A model generated the notes under the pieces. That model did no database searches. It saw nothing but the letters and a program-made list of their open reading frames with translations, and had not been told where the DNA came from. This document shows positions 52,571 through 62,874 of a stretch of 64,000 bases of DNA, piece by piece. Made by a program: the position numbers and the translations under genes. Positions within the stretch are counted from its first letter, which is position 1, and the number at the start of each line of letters is the position of its first letter. The DNA comes from Glandiceps talaboti (lineage: Eukaryota; Hemichordata; Enteropneusta; Spengelidae), in contig NC_135559.1 in assembly GCF_964340395.1 (NCBI RefSeq), positions 2,862,501 to 2,926,500 on the forward strand, given 5' to 3'.

Positions 52571-52979
52571 AAAGCTAGCCGCGATCTTCTCTAAAATCTT
52601 AAAATGCCATTTGAATATTCTTATTGTTACCAATCTATTTCTGACAAGTTCCTGGTAATTAAAGGATTTTAATGCTTGCACCATCGCTAAAGTTATGAGA
52701 GAATAATTTCTGAGCATTTACCGATTGGGAATACTATTCTTGTTATATGCACAGTTCTTTAGGTATGGACTATGAGTAAACTCTGTCATAGCCAAAACAA
52801 CCACAAAACTAAATTAAAATTCATAATTTCCAACTTCGTACACAGTTTTGCTTCTTCTTTTATTTTTTAAAAAGCCCGTGGCTAAACTTCGATTCTGAAT
52901 TGTAATTAACAGTTTGACGTGTACATGTAGGGGTAGTTTTCTGAGTGTGAAAAAGAGCAGTTACCACTGTCAGGATGGA

Positions 52980-53210
52980 CCACAGGGGCGTGTAATATTT
53001 CATAGATTGTTGTTTTCCAGGTCTACAGACTAAATATAACAACCTTTTGATTATATATTCCTACATGTAATACATTAAGATTTCTTCGTAGTATAGAGAT
53101 TGATACATTTGTAGCAGCAAGATTCGTATGATATTTTCCTAAGAAAGCGACATTCTAAGCATTGGCCAATAAGAAAACAACAATCTATGAAATATTACAC
53201 GCCCCTGTGG
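52980..53210. repeat. perfect 38-bp inverted repeat with 155-bp spacer
   Basis: CCACAGGGGCGTGTAATATT (arm 52980-53017) is exactly reverse-complemented at 53173-53210. The spacer does not itself pair. Perfect identity over 38 bp suggests recent origin: a TIR element with ends at the outer edges, or an inverted duplication. Confidence 0.85.
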
Positions 53211-54084
53211 GATCGGGACGGACCATGTATTGCAAGGAAGGGATCATCAAACCACAGCTCGGACACTTCCAGTAGTGTACAGTTAGTTCGTCGGATTCAT
53301 GTGTCAATAGAGCATGTGACATTGAATTAATTTGCGAGGTATTTATTCGTGCCCACAAACACACAAACTTTTCACTGTACACAATACCAGATAAGCTTAT
53401 TGAGGATAATGGCACAATGCAAAAAACTCAATGGCGTGTCCTCCAGTCGCAAAGTTGCCATTCAGAGTCAATGTAGTTGTACATATTTGTTTTGCAAACT
53501 TATTGATATTTTCGTTCTTATGATGCCCAACTTGTTACTATGGACACCATTATACCAAGCCACCAAGTGCTTGACATCAGAGTACATCGGATAGTCACTA
53601 TATTATATGTTTTACGAAAAAGCGAGTCTTGGTTGAGACCTCTACGAAATCGTAAGCACAAATGACATTGGATGTGGATTAAAATTAGCATATTAAATAC
53701 ATTAAACACATTTGACCAAATGTTTGATCACTTGAGTGAAATGGAAGCAGGGTAAAACATACAAATTTCATCTACGAACTCTGTCCATATTTCACTACCT
53801 ATTGGTCATACTCTACTGACGTTTTTAATTTTAGTTTTCCTCGGTACCTTTAAGATGATCATCTTAATTTCTTGAATTGGTGTGTGGAGTGAAAATGACA
53901 ACAAAGGGAAAAAAATAGCTTGACTGTGGAAAATTCACTGAGAGTGTACTGGATTGAGACAAAGCTACAGATATGCCGTCGACAAAGTGTTTATTTACTA
54001 CACGGGCTGTATGTAATCCCAAACTAGCATGTGTGGTCAGACTTACCTTCAAGTTATAATACGTTGAAACGTATATGGAAGTGT

Positions 54085-54171
54085 AACTAAAGGGGCTGAG
54101 GCTTAGTTAGCTATGTTTTACGAAAACAAACAAACAAACAAACAAACAAACAAACAAACAAACAAACAAAC

Positions 54172-54209
<38 letters not shown>

Positions 54210-54235
54210 CATAAATACTGACAAACAGGACCGAA
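54085..54235. repeat. dispersed repeat with (CAAA)n and (CAA)n core, copy 1
   Basis: GGGGCTGAGGCTTAGTTAGC and TATGTTTTACGAAAA precede long CAAA and CAA runs, followed by ACTGACAAACAGG. The same order recurs at 56760-56869. Confidence 0.6.
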
Positions 54236-54396
54236 AAAGTAATTACAAATCAATACAATGTTGCTATGCAACAAGAATTACAAAATGTTTTCCCATATGC
54301 GAAAAGGCCACTAATAGTACATACATATATATATATGGGTATGTACAGAATGTCTATTTGGCATATAGGAAAACATATACCCATGTTCTATGTATT

Positions 54397-54530
54397 AATA
54401 ATCTTTACGGCCCGGATATGGGTTTTACGGACCTCGGTAGTACTGCTCAGTTACTGGCCCTCCTAAAGTCGGGTTCTCCCACCGCACAACCTAGGTCCGC
54501 AAAACCCATATCCTGACTGTAAAGATTATT
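54397..54530. mobile_element. foldback element, 134 bp
   Basis: The left arm AATAATCTTTACGGCCCGGA and so on (38 bp) matches the reverse complement of the right arm (54493-54530) at 34 of 38 positions. The loop is about 58 bp. AATAATC/GATTATT form the ends. Non-coding, MITE-like. Confidence 0.65.
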
Positions 54531-55369
54531 GGAAACAACATTGTTGATATCGATACGTTGTCATAGTAGAGAATGACTTTAATTTTCGATGATAATAACC
54601 ATAATTTGATGTATTCATATGCCAATAATTAAGACAGTTTTGTTTTACATATTCAGGAATCAACCAGCCCTGGGTATATGCATAAGTATGGATCATATAG
54701 CTGACAAGGCAAAATGTAAATTCAACAAAATGAATGATTGTGCTGGCTGCAGTCCCTATAGCATTTACCGTTTGTCATTCAGGTAACGTTCACCAGTCCC
54801 TGTCTAACTTCTGTGGGAATTGAAACTGGCTTGATATCATGAATTTTAATGAACAAGGTAAAGACACTTTACACTGATAAGTGAGCTAAAGTTGTAGATA
54901 ACTACAAACATGTTTTATTTAAGTTGTTTTTTGTTTTAAAAAATATGATATTATCAAAATAAATGTTAAAAATTTGCGTATGAGAAAGTGCAGGTAAGGC
55001 ATACCTTGGGGGAATGATACCTTGTAAATTCACTTTGTTTGAAAAACTTGGATCATGCTAAATAAAATGAAATGCTTTAGTTTTATTCATTTTCGCTTCT
55101 CAGTACTGTCTGTGGGTGTGTCTTGTCTTTTATTACATTTGATGTTTGCCTTGTGACAAGACAAATTTCCATGTTTTTATAGACAATTACAATAAAGCAT
55201 ATCTAATTTAATTATGGTTTCCTCCGTCCCTCTGTCTTCCATGCCACGCGTACGCCCATTATGAAAAGAATCCTTTCTCGCTTTTGGTCAAAAAATGGAA
55301 CAATATAGATACTTGTTTCCACATATCTATCGAGAGATGTAAAATTTGTTTATAAAGCTTTTCTAGAGC

Positions 55370-55422
55370 ATGATGATGATGACGACGACGATGATGATGG
55401 TGGTGGTGGTGACGATGATATA
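55370..55422. repeat. (GAT)n/(GAC)n/(GGT)n trinucleotide tract
   Basis: ATGATGATGATGACGACGAC is followed by GATGATGATGGTGGTGGTGG. No supported frame surrounds it. Confidence 0.9.
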
Positions 55423-55806
55423 AGGCAAAGGATTCATTGTATGAGGGCGCTCTTTTGCTCGTCTACTCAACTACTTCCAATGGTTCGCGCCCTTCACAAG
55501 CTTTGCATACTATAGATGGTTCGATATGTCAAAACCACTAACGGAACTACTAAAGTCAAATATTTACATGTAACACTAACCCCAAAGGTAGTCGTAAAAC
55601 CTAGAAGCTGCTCGAATTTCCAAGCATATAACTGGCGCCGTCTACATTCAACAGTGCTTCTGGCGTCGCCAATGCAAATTTGCAATGCTGTGATTAATTC
55701 AGCCGACTCTACCTGTCACAGTGCATCAAGCTCTCAGGAAATGTTACCTAAGTTATGACGCCAACTTGCCAAAAAGATCAAAAAGATTGAAATTGTTTCA
55801 ACTTAA

Positions 55807-56622
55807 AGCACAGGATGCAGTGAGCATGTAATTGACTGATCGATTGATTGATCAATTGATTGATTGATTGATTGATTGATCGATTGAATGATTAATCTTT
55901 GCGTTGAAATAAAACTTATTTTGTGTGTAATATATTGATCAATTGACTCATTGATTTTTGTGGTAATATAAAACTTATTTTCTTCTTTCCCTGGCTACTT
56001 TTCTCTCTTTCAGCTGTATGTAATTCTCTCTTCATTGCTCTTTGTTGACTAAATAAAGACATCTTGTCCACCATTCTCTTATCTAAATGAAAACATCCAT
56101 AATCATATAATTGCCAAGAGATCGGTTACATCATAGACCCTACACCCTTGGTGTAGGGTCTATGGTTACATTAACACTTTACTTTATCTCTTATCTTCTG
56201 TGAGATTATCACACTCATTCATGCATTAACTAACTTCATTGTTAGTGTATGTTTGAGTATCTGGTGTAATAATCACCCAGTAGATAAGAGATAAAGCAAA
56301 TTTTTGTGGTAACTGATCCCTGCTAATTATGACATTATGACATTTAATTTAGATAAGAGGAGAAGAATGGACAAGATGTCTTTATTTATTCAATAACGAG
56401 ATAATTATATATACAGCTGAAAGAGAGCAAAGTAGCCAGGGAAAGAAGAAAACATGTTTTATATCACCACAAAAATCAATGAGTCAGTTGATCAATATCA
56501 CACACAAAATAAGTTTTATTTCACCTCAACATAATCATTCAATAGATTAATCATTCAACCATAAATCAATAAATAAATTGATTGATCGATCAACCAATTA
56601 CATGCTCACTGCATCCTGTGCT
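55807..56622. mobile_element. long foldback transposon, 816 bp, arms of about 390-430 bp
   Basis: The two halves are reverse complements over almost the whole length. AGCACAGGATGCAGTGAGCA at the left end is answered at the right end by TGCTCACTGCATCCTGTGCT. Inner blocks such as AAAATAAGTTTTAT, AGCTGAAAGAGAG, AAAGACATCTTGTCCA and TTATCTCTTATCTTCTG also pair. The centre is a small CTAAC-GTTAG hairpin at about 56237. Both ends abut TAA (55804-55806 and 56623-56625), within TTAA, so a TAA or TA target duplication is likely and a PIF/Harbinger-like origin is possible. No transposase frame is present. The left arm is longer because of the insertion at 56132-56163. Confidence 0.85.
56124..56171. mobile_element. 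32-bp palindromic insertion with 8-bp target duplication
   Basis: GGTTACAT (56124-56131) is repeated at 56164-56171. Between them lie 32 bp forming a near-perfect hairpin: CATAGACCCTACACC, then CTT, then GGTGTAGGGTCTAT(G). The right arm of the host foldback has a single GGTTAC-type site at the matching place (reverse complement of CAGTTACC) and no hairpin, which gives an internal empty-site comparison. An 8-bp duplication is usual for hAT-type insertion. A half-copy GTGTAGGGTCTATG occurs at 62200-62213. Confidence 0.7.
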
Positions 56623-56759
56623 TAAAGTGTTTATATAGAGAAGAAAGCTGTAGGGCAAGTCTTTGGTCAATCAGTTATCACGAGTCAGGAACTAAATCAA
56701 GGAATGACATTAATTCTCACCAAGACTCACGTCTACCTTTAGCATTTGCTGAAAATAGA

Positions 56760-56869
56760 CCATAGGGGGCTCTACTCCAGCTTAGTTAGTTATGTTTACA
56801 AAAACATACAAACAAACAAATAAACAAACAAAATAAACAAAAAACAATTACATATAAAGTGACAAACAC
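56760..56869. repeat. dispersed repeat with (CAAA)n core, copy 2
   Basis: AGCTTAGTTAGTTATGTTTA, an AAACAAAC-rich run and AAAGTGACAAACACG align in the same order with 54085-54235. It is followed by an imperfect hairpin, GTTTCCT-TGTGAAATGGT against ACCATTTCACACAGGAAAC (56870-56929). Confidence 0.55.
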
Positions 56870-57567
56870 GTTTCCTCTAATATGTGAAATGGTAGGGCTA
56901 TGTCATTAGTGACCATTTCACACAGGAAACATATTGGAAGATCTGCCACTGATTCTGCTTATGTGGCCACTCCCTACCTATACCCCTAGTACATAACTGG
57001 AACAGTGGATCTTTCAATCTATGAAATCTCCTGTTGCTGTGACAGTCATGAAGTAGGGAAAGTCATTCTTACTGTTGATAACTAGTACCTTTACATGTGA
57101 GACTGAGCTCCCTCTAGAGTTAAAATCCTGTACATGCAGCTATCACCAAAAAACACACACAACACAGAATTATCATTCTGAATTCACCTTTATTGCTTGT
57201 TTGTAGACAGAATTCAAGTGCACACACATTTTTCAGGGGCGAGGGTGTGTGCGTGCCATGAAATATTAAAAATACTATTTTTCCATATTATAGTTATGAC
57301 TATCTTCCAGTCTTAAGGTATTAGACCACACAAAATTTCCCTTGTTGATATTGGTTTGCAGTTAAGAAAGTAATGATTACACACATCCATAACTATACAT
57401 TTTCTGAAAGCTCTTGATCCACTCTTTACAATGAAATTAATAAAATTTGGTTTTATGTACTTCCGGTCACGTGACCTCTACATACGTGATAATTTGCATT
57501 TTTCGTTCAACAAAAATTAGCTCCTTCAAATTTCGACCAACAATAGAAAACGACGCACAATGTTTAT

Positions 57568-57752
57568 CACCACGTCAGTGGCTACAAAACCGTGTCTCAG
57601 ATTTTTCCTGTCTGTTTTTGTTACGAAGATATATAAATAATAATAAATAGTGTCCAAATAAACCATGTATGTCTCATTTAAATCCGTCTTACTTTCGAAC
57701 AAAAGAAGCAATCAAAAATCTGAGACACGGTTTTGGAGCCACTGACGTGGTG
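57568..57752. mobile_element. foldback element, 185 bp, 39-bp arms with one mismatch
   Basis: CACCACGTCAGTGGCTACAA (arm 57568-57606) matches the reverse complement of 57714-57752 at 38 of 39 positions. Weaker pairing continues into the 107-bp loop. The ends carry CCACGTCA and TGACGTGG, a CREB/ATF/XBP1-type core in inverted orientation. Non-coding; the open frames on both strands are by-products of the symmetry. Confidence 0.7.
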
Positions 57753-58074
57753 AATAAGATCCTACTGTGTTTGTTATTGTCGGGTACTCTTTGAGGTTGC
57801 TAATTTCCACATAGTAACGCAATTCTTTACAAAATGTAAACTTGAGAAAGTAACAAAAACATGTGTTGTGAGTTGAGACAAACAAAAAACGTTTAACACA
57901 TTCCTTACAGAAAAGTTGTAAGTGTCACATCCTTTATCACCTTCGAAAATTTGTTTTTTCCATGTTATGACCATTCTATTGGCCAAAAAATATGAAATCT
58001 GTCAGTTCAAATGTAGCCAACGCCCACTATTCGACATGCGATTTTGGCTATTCGGGTTAAAAATTAACTTCCTC

Positions 58075-58160
58075 ATTTGCATATGTATGCGAAAGAATTG
58101 AGGGCGGAGCCTTCTTCCTTTTATGGAAAGCAGAGTGTCAAGCTACGTTATATAGCGGTC
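58075..58160 (+). promoter_or_regulatory. candidate plus-strand promoter: octamer, GC box, TATA-like
   Basis: ATTTGCAT (58075-58082), AGGGCGGAGC (58101-58110) and TTATATAG (about 58148-58155) occur in the order and rough spacing of a compact polymerase II promoter, predicting a start near 58180. The following kilobase is unusually CpG-rich. No recognisable product follows: the 84-codon plus-strand frame at 58403 has no known domain. It would be divergent from TSC22. Confidence 0.3.
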
Positions 58161-58180
58161 TCAGGTTTTATGTAAAATAA

Positions 58181-59480
58181 ACGTAGTGGTTTCCGGTGAG
58201 AGAGTAAATGTTCCCTGGGTTCTTGTTCAATTTAGAGGAGTTCCCCACTTGTGTGAACATGAAACGACGGAAAATATACCAATTGCTTTGAGAGTGGTAT
58301 TTTAACTAATAAAGAAGCTAGTTAGCTTCATAAAACATATTTAGTATGATGGTATTTTCTTGGAGTAACAATGCATAGTCCGGTCGCGATTGTACATGTA
58401 CTATGTTTTGCTTTGAAGCATCGTACTCAGATTCTATTGTTTTTATTTTGATACATAACATGTATCTGTGTCGAAATCAACGTCAAAAGACGCACCACTA
58501 TCGTCGCAATTTCATTGTTGTGTCTACCAGGAAAATTACTGCGCCGGTTCATCTGGACACAGCATACACAGTACATTTAACCATGGGTGGAGGGTCTATG
58601 ATTCAACACATCGCGCTTCCACGTCAATGCAAAACGCAAACTGTTAGACATGTCTAGCCATATAGCTCTCTCATGTCTCTAGCTCTTCGGCATGTTAATT
58701 TTTTTTGACAAAAACAAAAATAGTCGGAGACGAGACGGCACCTCGGGAGGGCTTCAGTGAGAACGGGCCGTGTTTAGAAAGAAGACGAAACCACCTCATG
58801 TCAATTTGTGGTTGGTAATGAACTCAATTAAAAGAAAATGAAATAAAGCGAGTACATAGTTTTCAAGAGGGATAGTTATCCGACAGCTTCGCTCTACTAC
58901 GCGTATACGACGACTTCGTATTTGGAATGTCGAAGACTGTAGCGTGATGACACGTACTACGTGCTACGAAGGGAAGGGGGGGGGGGGACTTGGCGTTCGA
59001 TACTGAAAATCTGTATAGCGCCATTGAAAATCGTAGATTTTTGAGGACATGTACCCGTAAAACGGATTATTTATTAGAATTCAATACTTGGGAATGATGT
59101 TCGTTTCGGTGACTTTTTATTTAGTGTCACCTAAGTGAAGTAGTGTCGATGAACAACACGAGACGGTATATGTTTACATGGAAACGATCTGTTGATCTGT
59201 ACTAGATAACTAGTCTTGCTGCTAGACGTTCGGGCTTTCTTTCGTATAAGCGAACGAAATTCGCAGTGAGGGCATAGCGATGTTAGGTCGTGTATCGTAT
59301 TGTATCGGAAGAACATCCGAGGTCTAGCAGATAGACTACTAGATAACGGGAGAGATACGAATGGTGCGTTATTTTTGCATGTGGTTCACGAAAAGATAAC
59401 TTCCAAATCGTGGGTTTTGACTTCACTCGCTGAAACATAATCACTACTACTGTACCGCAAGGACGAGTATGTTTTGTAAA
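58181..59480. other. CpG-rich stretch of unknown function
   Basis: CpG dinucleotides are far denser here than in most of the window (for example GTCGGAGACGAGACGGCACC at about 58724 and CGCGTATACGACGACTTCG near 58900). This points to an unmethylated promoter or first-exon region, or a different isochore. No frame on either strand shows a recognisable domain. A 12-G tract lies at 58976-58987. Confidence 0.4.
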
Positions 59481-59828
59481 CCGAGGCTATGCATAATTAC
59501 TTCGCCTAGATAGCAAAAATGGATTCCCCAGAGGATCGACGCGTTGCTGATAAATACTTTTTTTTCCTTTTTTGTTTAAAATTTGATGTTGTGGTTCCAA
59601 TTACACCTTTCCACCATTCTTTGTTGTAGGATGCCTTTGTTTTATCAATGGAAGACTTCGCAAAGACCATCTGTGCTAAACTATAACAAAGCTGACTTTC
59701 ACTTGCATTTTGACACCTATCGTAATACATTCCTTTATGCACAGTAAAATTTCATTAAAATTGAGAAATGTTTTCACCATTTAAATAGTTTTGAGTAGAC
59801 AATCGGTTATAAGCAATATCATGAAAAG

Positions 59829-59909
<81 letters not shown>
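59829..59909. repeat. (CA)n then (AG)n microsatellite
   Basis: Six CA units followed by about 35 AG units, a pure polypurine run of 70 bp on the plus strand. The SLSLSL minus-strand frame is a repeat translation. Confidence 0.97.
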
Positions 59910-59912
<3 letters not shown>

Positions 59913-62785
59913 ACTCTAATTCATTCTCTTTATTCATTTTTTAGCTCGCTCATTACATTATTGGGCAACTCTTTTTTGACTCTGGAAGGATGTCCTCTTG
60001 TTATTCATACTTGTGGTACACTGTACCCCATACCCCATGACCATAGCAATTCTTTTACTGGTCTGAGACTACTCTATCAGCAAGTTTATGTAAATGAGTT
60101 GACAAGTACTTGACACATTTCGTCAAATGTATGCTAATGAGCTGCCTAGTACTTGACACTTCCCTCTATATTATAATAAAGTGTGCAAATGGTTGTAAAG
60201 CCATGTGCATTTGTTTTGGTTTTTTATTTCTTCCCATATCTCAAGATTGAGAAGTGCAACATTCATTTAGGTTGCATACAATGATAGCTGAGATGGTTGG
60301 TAGTCATTTCCCCAAAAAAGTTAATTTTGTAATTTTTTCTAGTTTTGTGTGGTCTCCATACAGATAGAAACTACACAAGTCAATAACATTTTAATATTTC
60401 TGAAAAAACCCGTAACATACACAATTTTATAATATCGGTGGCGTATTAAACGTGCAAGAAAGAATGATATATTTTCATAGCATAGTATTATCCATATGTC
60501 TATTCATGCAAGAGTGAAAAAGGTTAGAAAGTCTGATACAAATAAACATGGCACCTTTAACAGGACCAAAGAATGCTGGCAACAAAATATATTTGTTTAC
60601 TAATGCTAAAAGCCTTTTCTGGAGTGGAAGCAAAATAAAAGCAATGCAGGATGTTACAAGTAGATCATGTAATATTTATAAGTGGGTTTATTTGATGCAA
60701 AAATTGGTCATGCCACAGACGGAAGGCCTTGTAACAACAGTGTTATCAGTAGGTCCTTCCTTTAGACACCTTGTCTTCACGTATACCATACCTTTACTGT
60801 ATTGTCATATGTAACTAATACTTGTACTGTCATACACATTGTAATGCCACTCCAGGAAATACAGGCATTTTTGTCAACTTTGATTTCTGAAGAGTGATTG
60901 CAAGATTCTGGTATATGTATGACCACTTTTACTTTCATACATAACTTTAGTTGGAAACTGAAATAAACGGGTTACTTTGGACGGCTACATCTACATTAAT
61001 ACTGCCCACAACAAAACCATTGAAAGAAACATTTTGGTAAATGATAATACAGTGAAAAATAGCAAGGCTTATAACTGAATGCAACATAACCCACTTCCCT
61101 CCCGTTGTTCCCATTACTCTCCCTCTTTTTGAAAAATTTCAGTTAAAGCCACATTAGCTGCAACTGGAATGTTGTTTTTTTTGAGACTGTTTTGTTAGAT
61201 ATGACGACTTTATCGGGAACTTGCAAACATGCCATGTTGAATGTTGCATCATGGGAAATGTGATAATGAATACTAATCAATGAGTATTATAAACAATGTT
61301 GATACATTGTTTGTAACCACAAATAATCAATTAATAGTTTCCCTGACAATTATGGGAGGTTTATTTTATCAGTAGCTCCAGATTAGGTATTACAATAACC
61401 ACAGATAATCCCATAATCCTTTGCGCCCGAGCATGCTCAGTCTAGATTGACAGTTCCTATTGTGATATCATACACCCTGCACAGTATTGAATCCCCTATG
61501 GGTAAATATTTGTGTAGCTGTACACATAGTATGTTGCATGCAATATATCAAATCAAATTGATTTTCTGGGGTCTGCACGCAAAAATCAGCTAATTATTGC
61601 TATTTTAACAATATTCAGTAAATATATTATGGATTGTCCGATAGAAAAAATAATATTCCAGTTACAGCTAGAGCAGGTTTAAGTGTACACCATATAATTA
61701 TACATGGAGAAATATCTTGTTGGTACACATAATATAAAACTATACATACAATACATCACCTACACATAATATATGTATATGTACAACAAGAATGAAATAG
61801 CAACCCTACAAGATTCAAATCAAATATGTCCAAGAAATTTATACATATAACAAATTGCACTCATGATCTGCCAATCAGTTTTTTCTTGCCATTAAAAAAA
61901 TACTGCCAATAGCAATGTGCACAACTGAAATCCAATGACATACACATGCAGCGAGAAAACACACTTCAAATATGAAAACACCCCTACAGGATAATAGAAA
62001 ATCCCATGGACTTTACATTGAATTCCACTAGATGGTATGGAAAATAAGAATTATATTAAAGCTTACACTAGAATGCACCTACAAACCTTTCAATTTTTGT
62101 ACTCTGCCTATAAACCACAGACAAATAATCTTCTTACTTGTCTGTGTATAAACTTAAAACTTGCACACCCTGTAATGACAAAGTGTCACTGATTGGCAAG
62201 TGTAGGGTCTATGATTAAAAGAGGAGCCTTTACATAAGTTGTAAAGTTTGTCAATGAAATACAAAAAACTTCATAAATTATCAGCTAGACAGGGTGAAGA
62301 GATGATTCAATACAATGTATAGTACCTAGACTAATTAGAATTCATTCATACCTAACATTTCCTATCATAATTATTACAATACAGGCAATATATATCCATA
62401 GCTTTTTAATTTAATTGTGAACCTTTCAAAAACACTTCATAACATTTCTATGATTGCACGAGTCCATTCTTGCAAAGCAAAGCTTATTTGTCATCAGTGA
62501 TACATCTAAAACACACCAGGTGTGTCTTGGATGGTGTCGTAAAAAGAGGTTATGGTTTACAACAATGCATGAGCCAGTCATACCGAGATGTTTATTTTAA
62601 GTAGGTATAAAATATTGGAAGTGAACTATTCATTGCAGTATTTTCAATAATTGTTTGTTCACTTGGCACTTCTATTTCACATTACAAATACCAAGTTATC
62701 TTATCTTAGCTCTAATATAACTAAATGGTGTCATAGGACAGAATCCCACGATGCCAGACTGCAACTTGTGTGGCGTACTCTGAAT

Positions 62786-62874
62786 AGTGCTTGCAGTGTT
62801 CTCTGCGGCAGTATTTTCATGAGCATAGCAAATGAAAGTGCAACAGAAAACACTGCAAGCACTCATGAAAATAC
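62786..62874. repeat. interleaved double inverted repeat (A-B-A'-B')
   Basis: A is AGTGCTTGCAGTGTTCTCTG (62786-62805), matched by its reverse complement at 62844-62863 in 19 of 20 positions. B is GTATTTTCATGAG (62811-62823), matched exactly in reverse complement at 62862-62874. Because the partners cross, a transcript could form either helix, or both as a pseudoknot-like fold, but not a simple nested hairpin. Confidence 0.7.

Noticed and set aside
58403-58657. 84-codon plus-strand frame in the CpG-rich stretch
   Set aside because: No recognisable family; base composition alone is not enough to call a gene, so only the region is annotated.
61869-62213. TGCCAATCAGT and its inverted copy ACTGATTGGCA as possible element ends
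   Set aside because: Only 11 bp, about 320 bp apart, with no further inverted similarity or target duplication.
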